A DNA stretch of 64,000 nt from Myxococcus xanthus. Lineage in GTDB: Bacteria > Myxococcota > Myxococcia > Myxococcales > Myxococcaceae. Where the stretch lies: assembly GCF_900106535.1 (NCBI RefSeq), contig NZ_FNOH01000004.1, forward strand, positions 310,001 through 374,000. Reading direction: 5' to 3'. A model generated the notes under the pieces. That model was not told the DNA's origin, ran no database searches, and saw only the letters and a list, made by a program, of their open reading frames with translations. The stretch's first letter is position 1. Each line of letters begins with the position of its first letter. A program made the translations under genes and the position numbers. Positions 27,895 through 37,772 of the stretch are shown one piece after another.

Positions 27895-28718
27895 TCCGAG
27901 TCCCTCCCCGTCGACTTGAACGGCAGGAACAGCGAGATGCCTGCGTTGAGCGTCATGACGTTCTGGATGGCGCCCTTGCTGCTACCCAGGGGCTGATCCA
28001 CATAAGAGGTGTTGATGAGGGCCACGTTGACGGCGATGTAGTCCTGAGCCACGAAGCGCATGCCCAGGCCCAAGTCAGCGGCCGGGTTGAGGCCTCGCCC
28101 CGGCAGCGCCGAGGTCTCCGTATTCACCACGCCCGCGCCCGCTAGCAGGTAGCCGTCGAAGTGGAGGATGGAGTTGAGGAACGCCACCTTTCCGTAGATG
28201 GGGCTCCACTCCACGTCGCCCATCGCGGACCACTGGGGCACCGAGTAGTAGATCTTGCTGTTGAAGGTCCGCTTCGCGGTGCGCACGTCGTCCGACGGCA
28301 CCACCTGCATCAGCGAGGCCCGGGCGGAGACAGCCAGCGTGTCCGCCAGGTAGTAGGCGCCCCGGACCGACAGCCCCACCTTCGAATAGAAGGGGTCGTT
28401 GACCGAGAGGCTCACCAGTGGCGTCAGCTCGAAGCGGCCCTTCTTGAGGTAAACCTTCCGCTGGACGCTCTTCACCCGGTCTTCCTGGGTGATGTCCGTC
28501 AGCGGCAACTGCGGATCCGCTTCCAATGGCTCGTCCGCGGGGCGGGACGCCGCGGCCGGTGTGGCCTCCTCCATCGGAGGAGGCGCGGGTGATTCTGCAT
28601 CCTGCGATGACTCGGCCTGCGACTCGTCGGTGAGGTCGAGTCCCATGCCTTCCTGGCTCTGGGCGGATGCCAGTGCGGGCACCAGACACAGGGCGAGCAG
28701 CAACTTGGGGCGGTTCAA
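27891..28718 (-). CDS. gltB: Outer-membrane beta-barrel protein of the gliding machinery (GltB-type)
   Basis: 275 residues if it starts at TTG 28718, chosen because the signal peptide (KLLLALCLVPALASA) begins right there and GGAG lies just upstream. An ATG at 28787 would put a non-signal leader in front and lies before the predicted transcription start. After the signal, MGLDLTDE and a Glu/Pro/Ala-rich region precede the barrel (VYLKKGRFELTPLVSLSVND, FYSKVGLSVRGAYYL, IYGKVAFLNSILHFDGYLLAG). First gene of the operon; paralogue of the next gene. The A/B naming could be swapped. Confidence 0.75.
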   Translation of the reverse strand: MNRPKLLLALCLVPALASAQSQEGMGLDLTDESQAESSQDAESPAPPPMEEATPAAASRPADEPLEADPQLPLTDITQEDRVKSVQRKVYLKKGRFELTPLVSLSVNDPFYSKVGLSVRGAYYLADTLAVSARASLMQVVPSDDVRTAKRTFNSKIYYSVPQWSAMGDVEWSPIYGKVAFLNSILHFDGYLLAGAGVVNTETSALPGRGLNPAADLGLGMRFVAQDYIAVNVALINTSYVDQPLGSSKGAIQNVMTLNAGISLFLPFKSTGRDSE

Positions 28719-28787
28719 ATCCGGAGGCTCCGTGAGGGAGGGGGGCGTAACTGCCACCGGGGGTTCAGCGCGACTCTCGGCTTCCAC

Positions 28788-28816
28788 ATCCTATCGGTCG
28801 TATTCCCAACCATCAA
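28788..28816 (-). promoter_or_regulatory. Sigma-70-type promoter for gltB-gltA-gltC
   Basis: On the minus strand TTGATG (complement of 28811-28816), 17-bp spacer, TAGGAT (complement of 28788-28793). Transcription would start near 28781, about 60 nt before the proposed TTG start of gltB. Confidence 0.5.
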
Positions 28817-28897
28817 CCGCGCTGAGCAAGCGTGGTTACCGTCTATCCCTCCGGTATTCCTTCACAATTCCACCCGCTGTACCGCCGTACGGGGACG

Positions 28898-28925
28898 TTG
28901 GTGTTCCAGGGGGCTGTGCTACCCT
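28898..28925 (+). promoter_or_regulatory. Possible promoter for gltK
   Basis: TTGGTG (28898-28903), 16-bp spacer, TACCCT (28920-28925), with the gltK start 63 bp further on. Weak match, but in the right place in the 270-bp divergent region between gltB and gltK. Confidence 0.35.
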
Positions 28926-28988
28926 CCCGAGGCTCGCGGGCCCCGAGGTCCCGTGCCCCATCCCCCCTTTGTAGAGGTCAGAGGTCCC

Positions 28989-29507
28989 ATGAAGATGTTC
29001 GTGCGAACCGCCCTCATGATGTCCGCCGCGCTCCTGTTGGGTGGCTGTGAGGTGGCCAGCGAGATTGGCAAGCCGTGCGCGCTGGTGCGAAAGGCGACCC
29101 CCGAGGAGTCGGCGGCCAACAACAACTCCGCAACCATGCCCATCCTGGAGCGGGAGATCGCGGCCCAGCAGGACTTCATCTCGTTCGGATCCGTGAACTG
29201 CGAGGATCTGATTTGCGTTCGGGACCAGGACTACCCTCGGGCCCTCAATGAGGATGGATCACTGAACGAGAATGCTCCGGCGATGGGCTACTGCAGCAAG
29301 CCCTGCGTCGAGGGCGGCTCGTCCTGCGAGGTGACGGACACCGACGACGTCAATCCGGACCTGCCCCGCCGGATGTCGTGCCGCCCGATGCTGCTGGATC
29401 AGGACACGCTGGATGCTCTCCGCTCCGCGGACGAGGCCTTCTATCGGCGGACGTTCGGCGAGAACAACTCGCCCTTCTTCTGCGCCGGCGCGCTCATCCC
29501 GGATTGA
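28989..29507 (+). CDS. gltK: Outer-membrane lipoprotein GltK of the gliding machinery
   Basis: 172 residues from ATG 28989 with AGAGG 4 nt upstream. A signal peptide ends in the lipobox LLGGC (Cys20), and the residue after Cys is Glu, so inner-membrane retention by Asp+2 is not expected. The mature part has nine further Cys (for example NCEDLICV, YCSKPCVEGGSSC, FFC), suggesting several disulfides. M. xanthus GltK is an outer-membrane lipoprotein that works with GltA, GltB and GltC. Here it diverges from gltB. Identification rests on neighbourhood, lipoprotein nature and size. Confidence 0.72.
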   Translation: MKMFVRTALMMSAALLLGGCEVASEIGKPCALVRKATPEESAANNNSATMPILEREIAAQQDFISFGSVNCEDLICVRDQDYPRALNEDGSLNENAPAMGYCSKPCVEGGSSCEVTDTDDVNPDLPRRMSCRPMLLDQDTLDALRSADEAFYRRTFGENNSPFFCAGALIPD

Positions 29508-29523
29508 CCCACCCGACACTTTT

Positions 29524-29551
29524 CGCGCGGAGGGGTAGACCTTTCCGCGCG
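29524..29551. terminator. Inverted repeat after gltK
   Basis: CGCGCGGA (29524-29531) pairs with TCCGCGCG (29544-29551) over a 12-nt loop, 17 bp after the gltK stop. No T-run follows; a terminator or a regulatory dyad for the next gene are both possible. Confidence 0.35.
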
Positions 29552-29602
29552 ACTGGTTCGTAAAGGGAGGGCCCGCGCTGTTTCCGCAAGGAGCCCTGCC
29601 TC

Positions 29603-31033
29603 ATGAACCGTACGGTCGTCTTCCTCAGTCTGGCTGGCGGTCTCGCGCTCACCGCATTGGTGCTGGGACTGCCCCAGATGGGCACCCCGCCGGAGCCGAT
29701 CGTCGTCGTCCACCCCACTCCACCGCCGCCCGCCCCGCCCCCGCCGCCCGTCGTGCCCGCCACGGTGGGCTCGCTGACGCTGACGAGCCGGCTGTCCCAT
29801 CCGTACGTCCCCGCGGGCACCTCCGAGGTGTTCGCCACCTTCGACCTGTCGGGCGCGCAGGTGCCCGGGGCACAGCGAAGCCCTGTCAATCTGGCGCTCG
29901 TCATCGACCGTTCGGGCTCCATGAGCGGCTACAAGCTGGCCCAAGCCAAGCAGGCGGCGCGGCACCTCATCGGGCTGCTGAATGACCAGGACCGGCTGGC
30001 CATCATCCACTACGGCTCGGACGTGAAGAGCCTGCCGTCCCTGGAGGCCACGGCCGCCAACCGAGAGCGAATGTTCCAGTACGTGGACGGCATCTGGGAC
30101 GAAGGCGGCACCAACATCGGCGCGGGCCTGTCCGCCGGGCGCTATCAGCTGTCCACCGCGCAGCGGACCTACGGCGTCAACCGCCTCATCCTCATGAGCG
30201 ACGGCCAGCCCACCGAGGGCCTCACCGCGGACGAAGAGCTGACGCGAATGGCGCGGGAGCTGCGCGCCACCGGCCTCACCCTGAGCGCCATTGGCGTGGG
30301 CACCGACTTCAACGAGGACCTGATGCAGGCCTTCGCCGAGTACGGCGCCGGTGCCTACGGCTTCCTGGAGGACGCCGCCCAGCTCTCCACCCTCTTCCAG
30401 AAGGACCTGCAGCAGGCCGGGACAACGGTGGCGCGCGGCGTGACGATGACCTTCACCCTGCCCCCCGGAACGTCACTGGGCGAGGTGCTGGGCTACCGCG
30501 CCAGCCAGTCCGGCAATCAGGTCCATGTGTCGCTGCCCGACTTCTCCGCGGGCCAACTGGAGCGCGTGGTGGTGCGGCTCAACGTCACCGGGGACTCGGT
30601 GGGGCGGACGGCGCGCGTGCTGGACCTGAAGCTGGCGTACACGGACCTCATCCGCGACGCGGAAGTGGCCAATGAAGCCTCGCTGTCCGCGGTGGTAACC
30701 AACCGGCGTGAGGAAGTGCTCGCCCGCCAGGACCGCGAGGCCACCGTCTACGCCGCCCGGGCGCGCAGTGCCGTCAACATGCAGAAGGCGGCCGAGGCCC
30801 TGAGCGAGGGCCGCAAGGACGAGGCGAAGCTCTATCTGCAACGCAACCAGGCGCTCTTCGACGAAGCCAGCGCGGTGTCCGGCAGCGCCGCGGTGGCGGC
30901 GGACCAGGCCGAACAGCGGGCGGTGATGGACGAGTACGACAGCGCGGAGGGCGAAGAGGCCCGGCGCTCGCTCGTGAAGAAGAGCAAGGTGAAGGCGCTC
31001 AAGAGCTTCGGCAAGCTCGGCTCCACGTACTGA
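29603..31033 (+). CDS. von Willebrand factor A domain protein
   Basis: 476 residues. An N-terminal hydrophobic segment (VVFLSLAGGLALTALVLGL) is a signal peptide or anchor, followed by a Pro-rich stretch (HPTPPPPAPPPPPVVP). The VWA domain spans about 90-280: the MIDAS motif DRSGSMS, with Thr in GGTNIGAGL and Asp in ILMSDGQPTEG, is complete and should bind a metal ion. After it comes a beta-rich region and a helical, charged C-terminus. No lipobox. It follows gltK by 95 bp on the same strand. M. xanthus CglB, a gliding adhesin, is also a VWA protein, but this is not obviously CglB because the Cys-rich lipoprotein features are absent. Confidence 0.85.
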   Translation: MNRTVVFLSLAGGLALTALVLGLPQMGTPPEPIVVVHPTPPPPAPPPPPVVPATVGSLTLTSRLSHPYVPAGTSEVFATFDLSGAQVPGAQRSPVNLALVIDRSGSMSGYKLAQAKQAARHLIGLLNDQDRLAIIHYGSDVKSLPSLEATAANRERMFQYVDGIWDEGGTNIGAGLSAGRYQLSTAQRTYGVNRLILMSDGQPTEGLTADEELTRMARELRATGLTLSAIGVGTDFNEDLMQAFAEYGAGAYGFLEDAAQLSTLFQKDLQQAGTTVARGVTMTFTLPPGTSLGEVLGYRASQSGNQVHVSLPDFSAGQLERVVVRLNVTGDSVGRTARVLDLKLAYTDLIRDAEVANEASLSAVVTNRREEVLARQDREATVYAARARSAVNMQKAAEALSEGRKDEAKLYLQRNQALFDEASAVSGSAAVAADQAEQRAVMDEYDSAEGEEARRSLVKKSKVKALKSFGKLGSTY

Positions 31034-31193
31034 GAGTCGTCCCGCACATCACCCTGACGCCCCGCCGCACTGCGTCGTGTTCACGATTGTGTGCAGGTGG
31101 GGCGTGAAGTTTCAGGAATGGGCCCACTCAGGATGCGTTCAGCCTTAAGCTGCGGCACCTCAAACCAACCTGTTTCCGAGTGGAGCCCCCCTC
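31034..31193. other. Intergenic stretch before the acyl-CoA synthetase gene
   Basis: 160 bp with no gene seen. It presumably carries the promoter for the gene at 31194; no convincing -35/-10 or hairpin was found. Confidence 0.3.
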
Positions 31194-33008
31194 ATGCAGC
31201 TCCCGCAGTTCCAGACCCTCATCGACATCTTCAAGCGCAGCACCTCCACCTTCGGCAGCCGCGACCTCTTCGGAGAGAAGAAGAACGGCCAGTGGGTCTG
31301 GACGACCTACTCCCGCTTCGGAGAGATGGTCGACGACCTGCGAGGAGGGCTCGCGCAGCTGGGCGTGGGCGCGGGCGACCGCGTGGCCGTCATCTCCAAC
31401 AACCGCCTGGAGTGGGCGGTGGGCGCGTACGCCACGTACACGCTCGGCGGCGCTTACGTCCCGATGTACGAATCGCAGCAGGTGAAGGAACTGCAGTTCA
31501 TCCTCAACGACAGCGGCGCCAAGGTCGTTTTCTGTGCCACGGATGACATCGCGCAGCGCATCCAGTCCGTGCGCGCGGAGCTGCCGCAGCTGGAGCACAT
31601 CATCCGCTTCAGCGGCACCACCAGCGACACGGACAGCTTCGCGACGTTGCTGCGGCGGGGGGCCGAGACGCCCACGCCCCTGGTGAGCCCCAAGCCGGCG
31701 GACCTGGCTGGCCTCATCTACACGTCGGGCACCACGGGACAGCCCAAGGGCGTGATGCTCAGCCACGCGAACATCGCCCGCAACGTGTCGGCGATGCACG
31801 AAGTGTTTCCCATGGGGACGGAGGACCGCTCCCTGGCCTTCCTGCCCTGGGCGCACGTCTTCGGCCAGACGGTGGAGCTGCACGCGCTGCTGTCCATGGG
31901 CGCGTCCATGGCCATCGCGGAGGCGGTGGAGAAGATCATCGACAACCTCTCCGAGGTGAAGCCCACGCTGCTGTTCAGCGTGCCGCGCATCTTCAACCGC
32001 ATCTACGACGGCCTGCAGAAGCGCATGGCCGGCGAGAAGGCGGTGACGCGGTTCATGTTCCACCGCGGCCTCGCGGTGGCGGCCCAGCGGCGCGCGCTCG
32101 CGGAGGCGGGCAAGTCGAGCGGCCTGCTGGACCTGCAGCACGCCTTCTTCGACAAGGTGGTCTTCTCCAAGGTCCGCGCGCGCTTCGGCGGGCGGCTGAA
32201 GTACGCCTTCTCCGGTGGGTCGGCCATCTCCAAGGAGGTGGCGGAGTTCATCGACAACCTCGGCATCACCGTCTACGAGGGCTACGGCCTCACGGAGACG
32301 TCGCCCATCGCCACGGCCAACTTCCCCAACAACCGGAAGATCGGCTCGGTGGGCAAGGCGCTGCCCGGGATTCGCGTGGAGATCGACACGGCGGCCACCG
32401 GCGAGGCGACGCAAGGCGAAATCGTCGTCCACGGGCACAACGTGATGATGGGCTACTACAACAAGCCCGAGGAGAACGAGAAGGTGTTCACCGGGAACGG
32501 CGGCTTCCGCACCGGTGACATGGGCTACCTGGATCCGGACGGCTACCTCTACATCACCGGCCGCATCAAGGAGCAGTACAAGCTGGAGAACGGCAAGTAC
32601 GTGGTGCCCAGCCCCATCGAGCAGTCGCTGGCGCTCTCCACCTACATCGCCAACGCGTTGGTCCACGGCATGAACAAGCCGTACAACGTGGCCATCATCG
32701 TCGTGGACGTGGACACGCTGAAGAAGTGGGCCACGGAGAAGGGCCTGGACACGACGTCCATGCCGGAGCTGCTCAAACGTCCCGAGGTGCTCCAGCTCTA
32801 CCGTGAGCAGTTGAACGAGTTCACCCGCGACGTGAAGGGCTACGAGCGCCCGCAGCGCTTCCTGCTCATCAGCGAGGACTTCACCGTCGCCAACGACATG
32901 CTCACCCCCAAGATGAGCGTGAAGCGCCGCAACGTCGTGGCCCGCTACAACGACGCCATCGAAGCCCTCTACCGCGAGGGCAGCGACCGCAACGTCTCCG
33001 CGGCCTAG
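31194..33008 (+). CDS. Long-chain acyl-CoA synthetase (AMP-forming, FadD15-like)
   Basis: 604 residues. Adenylate-forming motifs are complete: LIYTSGTTGQPKGVMLSH (A3), VYEGYGLTETSP (A5), GYYNKPEENEKVF and FRTGDMGYLDPDGYLYITGR (A7/A8). The adjacent IKEQYKLENGKYVVP matches the FadD15 type rather than E. coli FadD. It activates long-chain fatty acids to acyl-CoA in the cytoplasm for degradation or lipid synthesis. It stands alone on the plus strand between the VWA gene and purE, with about 190 bp of gene-free DNA after it. Confidence 0.9.
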   Translation: MQLPQFQTLIDIFKRSTSTFGSRDLFGEKKNGQWVWTTYSRFGEMVDDLRGGLAQLGVGAGDRVAVISNNRLEWAVGAYATYTLGGAYVPMYESQQVKELQFILNDSGAKVVFCATDDIAQRIQSVRAELPQLEHIIRFSGTTSDTDSFATLLRRGAETPTPLVSPKPADLAGLIYTSGTTGQPKGVMLSHANIARNVSAMHEVFPMGTEDRSLAFLPWAHVFGQTVELHALLSMGASMAIAEAVEKIIDNLSEVKPTLLFSVPRIFNRIYDGLQKRMAGEKAVTRFMFHRGLAVAAQRRALAEAGKSSGLLDLQHAFFDKVVFSKVRARFGGRLKYAFSGGSAISKEVAEFIDNLGITVYEGYGLTETSPIATANFPNNRKIGSVGKALPGIRVEIDTAATGEATQGEIVVHGHNVMMGYYNKPEENEKVFTGNGGFRTGDMGYLDPDGYLYITGRIKEQYKLENGKYVVPSPIEQSLALSTYIANALVHGMNKPYNVAIIVVDVDTLKKWATEKGLDTTSMPELLKRPEVLQLYREQLNEFTRDVKGYERPQRFLLISEDFTVANDMLTPKMSVKRRNVVARYNDAIEALYREGSDRNVSAA

Positions 33009-33201
33009 CCGTCCTGGGTGGCGGGCAGGGGCTCATCCCCCCCTGCCCCACCCTGTGTGCGAGTGCGCACCGGGAATGCAGGAAGGCCGGCGTGTCATCC
33101 TCGTCACCCGCGCCTTTCCGTGTTGACCCGCGGAATCCCCCCGCCCTATCTCCGCGTTCCTCCTGGTTTCGGCGGGACAGCGCACGGAGGCGCGCACACC
33201 A

Positions 33202-33695
<494 letters not shown>

Positions 33696-33699
<4 letters not shown>

Positions 33700-34838
33700 G
33701 CCCCCGCGTGGTGCTGCCCGGCGGCACGATTGGCATGCTCGGCGGTGGCCAGCTGGGGCGGATGATGGCCCTGGCCGCGCGCACGCTCGGCTTCCAGGTT
33801 CAGGCGTTGGACCCGGACGCGGACTGCCCGGCCCACTCCGTGGTGGACCTGTGTGTTACCGCGTCCTTCGGTGACACGGCGGCCGCGGAGACGCTGGCGC
33901 GCGCGTGCGACACCGTGACGCTCGAAATCGAGAAGATTCCCCTCCCCACGCTGGAAGCGGTGGCGCGGCACACCCCCATGCGCCCGGGTGCGGACGTGCT
34001 CCGCGTGATTCAGCACCGGGGCCGGCAGAAGGGCTGGCTCGCCAAGGGGGGCTTTCCCCTGGGCCCGTGGCGCGAGGCGCACTCCGCCGCGGAGCTGGCC
34101 GAAGCCATCCAGGCGCTGGGTGGACGCTGCTTCGTGAAGTCCAGTGAGGGCGGCTACGACGGGCGCGGGCAGGTGGAGGTGACCTCCGCGGACGAGGCCG
34201 CCCAGGCGTGGCGCGAGCTGGGTGAGCGCTCCGTGGTGGTGGAGGCCGCGCTGGCGCTCCAGTCCGAGCTGTCCGTGCTGGTGGCCCGCAGCCCCAATGG
34301 AGAAGTGGCGGTGTATCCGCCAGCCTTCAATCACCACGAGGAGCGCATCCTCGCGTGGTCGCTGCTGCCGGGGCCGCTGCCGCCCGCGGTGCTGGACACG
34401 GCCACGGAGCTGGCGCGCGGCATCACCGAGTCGCTCCAGGTCGAAGGCCTGCTCGTCATCGAGCTGTTCCTGCTGAAGGACGGCAGCGTGCTCGTCAACG
34501 AGCTGGCGCCGCGCCCGCACAACAGCTTCCACTCCACCGAGGTGGCGTGCCTCACCTCCCAGTTCGAGCAGGCGGTGCGCGCGGTGTGCAACCTGCCGCT
34601 GGGCTCCGTGGAGGTGGTGCGTCCAGCGGCCATCGTCAACCTGCTGGGCGACTTGTGGCTGAAGGACGGCGGCCCTCGCTTCCAGGAGGTGCTGGCCATG
34701 CCCGGCGTCCGCCTGCACCTGTACGGCAAGCGGGAGGCGCGCAAGGGCCGGAAGATGGGGCACCTGTCCGCGGTGGGCAGCTCGCCCGAGGACGCGCTCG
34801 CTCGCGTGCAGGCCGCCGCCACCGCGCTGGGGATGTGA
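33696..34838 (+). CDS. purK: 5-(carboxyamino)imidazole ribonucleotide synthase PurK
   Basis: 380 residues with an ATP-grasp fold. The N-terminus reads [18 protein letters not shown], then [23 protein letters not shown] and [25 protein letters not shown]. It makes N5-CAIR from AIR, bicarbonate and ATP, the step before PurE. Translationally coupled to purE and followed after 4 bp by ybaK. Confidence 0.93.
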
Positions 34839-34842
34839 GGCC

Positions 34843-35319
34843 GTGAAGACGAACAGCGCCCGACTCCTGGACTCGCTCGGCGTGAAGTACGCGCTGCGCG
34901 ACTACGACGTGGACCTGGAGGATTTGTCCGCGGAGTCGGTGGCGGCCAAGGTGGGCATGCCCGCCGAGCAGGTCTTCAAGACGCTGGTGGCGCGCGGCGA
35001 CCGCACCGGCGTGTTGATGGCGGTGGTGCCCGGCAACGCGGAGCTGGACCTGAAGGCCCTGGCCCGGCTCAGCGGAGACCGCAAGGTGGACACCGTGCCG
35101 CTCAAGGAGCTCCAGCCGCTCACCGGATTCATCCGGGGCGGCTGCACGGCCATCGGCGGCAAGAAGGACTATCCCGTGTACGTCGACGAGACGATGGAGT
35201 TGTTCGACGCCATCGCCGTGTCCGCGGGTGTGCGTGGCACGCAGCTCGTGCTCGCGCCCGCGGACTACCTGCGCGTGACGAAGGCGAAGACGGGCCCCAT
35301 CTCCCGCGACAAGGCCTGA
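34843..35319 (+). CDS. ybaK: Cys-tRNA(Pro)/Cys-tRNA(Cys) deacylase YbaK
   Basis: 158 residues starting at GTG 34843. YbaK/EbsC-family blocks are present: AEQVFKTLVARGD near 44-56 with the conserved Lys, and GGCTAIGGKKDYPVYVDET. It hydrolyses mischarged Cys-tRNA(Pro) in trans. It follows purK by 4 bp and ends 7 bp from the stop of the opposing oxidoreductase gene. Confidence 0.9.
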   Translation: MKTNSARLLDSLGVKYALRDYDVDLEDLSAESVAAKVGMPAEQVFKTLVARGDRTGVLMAVVPGNAELDLKALARLSGDRKVDTVPLKELQPLTGFIRGGCTAIGGKKDYPVYVDETMELFDAIAVSAGVRGTQLVLAPADYLRVTKAKTGPISRDKA

Positions 35320-35326
35320 GCCGGGC

Positions 35327-36367
35327 TCACAGTGATTCGCCCGGTGCCTGTCCCTGCGCGGGAACGAAGAGCACCTTGCCGGACGTCATGTCCGCGGAGG
35401 CGATGCGCAGCGCCTCGCCCGCTGACTCCAGCGGGAGCCGGGCGCGCACGGGCGTCTCCAGCGTCTGCCCCACCAGCGACGGCACGCCCATCAGCGCCTT
35501 GATTTGCGCGGCGCCAAAGCCCTGGCGGTGCCACTCCGACAGCCAGAAGCCCTCCACCCGCTTGCGCCCGAAGATGAGGTCGCTGGGCGCGATGCGGCAC
35601 TCCTGTTCGGAGAGCGAGCCATACACGATGACGGTGCCGCCCTCCGGCAGCGCGTGGAGCAACTGCCCGGTGAGCCGTCCGCCCACCGGGTCGAAGGCGA
35701 GCGACACCTTCAGCTCGTGACAAACGCGGAGCAGCCGCTCCTCGAATTCGGGCTCGTGGGTGCTCAGCACATACTCCGCGCCCAGGTCCTGAAGCAGGGA
35801 CACCTGCTCCGGGCGCCGCACCACGTTCACCATGGCCACGCCGCGTCGCTTCGCGAGCGCCAGCAGCATCCGTCCCATGGTGCCCGCGGCGGCCGTCTGC
35901 GCCAGCGCGGTGTGCCCCCCCTCCTTCGCACGCTCCATCAACACCCACGCGGTGAAGGGATTGATGAAGAGGCTGGCGCCCTGCTCGTCGGAGACCTGGC
36001 CCCGCAGCGGCAGGCACTGCCCCAGGGGCACCGCCGCGTACTCCGCCCATAAGCCGTCCCCCTCGCCGGGCGCCACACACGCCACGCGGCGCCCCACCAG
36101 GAGTCGGCCCGCGACGCCGCCCGAGGCCACCACCGTCCCGCTGGCCTCCAGGCCCGGCACCACGGGCAGCGGCTTGCGGATGCCGTACTGCCCACGCACG
36201 AACATCAGGTCCGCCGGGTTGATGGGTGCCGCCGCCACGCGCACCAGGACCTGGCCCGTGGTGGGCCGAGGCACCGGCCGTGATTCCACGCGCAGGGACT
36301 CCGGCCGTCCGTCATAGGCGGTGAGGACCAGCGCTCGCATCGTCTCGGGAACGACGGGGCTCTTCAT
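35327..36367 (-). CDS. Zinc-independent MDR oxidoreductase (quinone reductase-like)
   Basis: 346 residues from ATG 36367, preceded by AAAAGG at 8 nt. The GroES-like half has the block APINPADLMFVRGQYG and PVVPGLEASGTVV typical of NADPH:quinone reductase/enoyl reductase relatives of MDR. The Rossmann motif is AAAGTMGRMLLALAK. No structural or catalytic zinc Cys cluster is visible. It likely reduces quinones or enoyl substrates with NADPH; the actual substrate is unknown. It diverges from the coiled-coil gene at 36438 across 70 bp. Confidence 0.85.
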   Translation of the reverse strand: MKSPVVPETMRALVLTAYDGRPESLRVESRPVPRPTTGQVLVRVAAAPINPADLMFVRGQYGIRKPLPVVPGLEASGTVVASGGVAGRLLVGRRVACVAPGEGDGLWAEYAAVPLGQCLPLRGQVSDEQGASLFINPFTAWVLMERAKEGGHTALAQTAAAGTMGRMLLALAKRRGVAMVNVVRRPEQVSLLQDLGAEYVLSTHEPEFEERLLRVCHELKVSLAFDPVGGRLTGQLLHALPEGGTVIVYGSLSEQECRIAPSDLIFGRKRVEGFWLSEWHRQGFGAAQIKALMGVPSLVGQTLETPVRARLPLESAGEALRIASADMTSGKVLFVPAQGQAPGESL

Positions 36368-36437
36368 CGGCAGACCTTTTTCGCCACCCATGCGTGAAAG
36401 GAACAGTTCCTGCCCGGCCTACATCCGTGGGGAGTCG

Positions 36438-37664
36438 ATGAACGCCACTCTATTGCAGCTCCATCATCGCGAGGCCTTCGAGCAGACCGTAACGCGCGCG
36501 CTCACGGCCGGGGCCGGGGCCGGCGTGTTGCATCTGGCCATGACGCGCGTCGGGGTACCCCTGCCGTTGGCGTGGCTCGTCCCCGCTGCCGTCGTGCTCG
36601 GGTGTGCACGAGGCGACAAGTGGGACCGCGTGCTGCTCGGGGGTCTGGGAGTACTCCTCACCGCGCTGCCCTATGCCCTGGGCATGGCCCCTGGATGGAC
36701 GGTGGCGTTCAGCGCGGCGGCGGCGGGGGCGCTGCTGGTGCGCTCGCGACTCAGTGAGCGCGGAGAGAATGGCCAGGTGGCGGAAGCGCGCCCCACCCTC
36801 TTCCACTTCGGACTGGGCGCGGCGCTGTGCGCGGGATTGACGCTGGGCGGCATGGAGGTGTCCCGCGTCTTCTCCGCGCGACTGGCGGACCTGGCCACGC
36901 CGGCGCTCCTGGGCGCGGGGGTGGCGGGCGGCATCCTGGGCCTCTTCGTGGGATTGAGCGCGGTGGCCGCGCACCTGGCGCTTTCAGCGGACCCGGTGGA
37001 GGCGCGCGTGGAGGCGCTGTTGCCGCAGCTCGCCGGTGACTTCCATGCGCTGACCGAGCGGGCGTTGAACCTGTACCGGCAATGCGGTCAGTCCCTGGCG
37101 ATGCTCCCTCGCGAGCCCGCTCGCGAGGAACTGGCGCGCACCCTGGGAAAGATGACGCGCGACGCCGCGGAGCTCGCGTCTGAATGGGCGGGGGTGGAGG
37201 CCCAAATCGAGGAGCGCGCGCAAGCGGACCTCCAGGCCGAACGCGAAGACCTGGAGCGCAGCGCCCGCGCCAGCACGGATGCCATCGCGAGACGCCAACT
37301 CGAGCTGGCCGCGGCCTCCCTGGGTGAGGAGGTGGAGCGGCTGGGCGGCCTGAAACAACGGCGCGAGCGCATCCTCGCCCGCCTGAGGGCAGAGGTGGCC
37401 CAGTTGGAACGAGCCCGTGTGGCCCTGCTGTCACTGCGCAGCGGGCAGGCCCAACTCAAGGCCGCGGAGCTCTCTGCCCTGGCGCGCCGCTTCCGGGCCC
37501 TCTCCTCCCTCCAGCGGGAGGAAGCCCAGTCCATGGAGGACGTATCTTCAATGATTCAAGGGGCTTCCATGCACTCGTCTCCGCTGGAAGTCAGACAGGC
37601 CGAGGGCGAGGAAAGCCCGGCGTCTGGCCCGGCAAGCGAGCAGCCGAGGGTCGGCGAGTCTTGA
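36438..37664 (+). CDS. Membrane protein with long coiled coil, function unknown
   Basis: 408 residues from ATG 36438, preceded by GGGGAG. Residues 20-190 contain about five hydrophobic helices (for example PLAWLVPAAVVLGCA, VLLGGLGVLLTALPYALG, LLGAGVAGGILGLFVGLSAVAAHLAL). From about 195 to 375 the sequence is charged, Glu/Arg/Ala-rich and heptad-like, a predicted coiled coil. The C-terminus is a short Ser/Pro-rich tail. I recognise no family. The architecture suggests an inner-membrane protein projecting a long cytoplasmic rod. Confidence 0.65.
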   Translation: MNATLLQLHHREAFEQTVTRALTAGAGAGVLHLAMTRVGVPLPLAWLVPAAVVLGCARGDKWDRVLLGGLGVLLTALPYALGMAPGWTVAFSAAAAGALLVRSRLSERGENGQVAEARPTLFHFGLGAALCAGLTLGGMEVSRVFSARLADLATPALLGAGVAGGILGLFVGLSAVAAHLALSADPVEARVEALLPQLAGDFHALTERALNLYRQCGQSLAMLPREPAREELARTLGKMTRDAAELASEWAGVEAQIEERAQADLQAEREDLERSARASTDAIARRQLELAAASLGEEVERLGGLKQRRERILARLRAEVAQLERARVALLSLRSGQAQLKAAELSALARRFRALSSLQREEAQSMEDVSSMIQGASMHSSPLEVRQAEGEESPASGPASEQPRVGES

Positions 37665-37772
37665 GCGCCGGGGTTCCGGCCCTGGTGCACTGCCCCCCCG
37701 TGACATGCGGCCTTGCAGCTTCTTTCGGGGAGGGCATGGAGCCTGCGGTGTGTTCGGCTACAATTTCCCCAC

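Noticed and set aside
29603-31033. Identification of the VWA protein as CglB
   Set aside because: It has no lipobox and few Cys, unlike the Cys-rich lipoprotein adhesin, so only the VWA fold is claimed.
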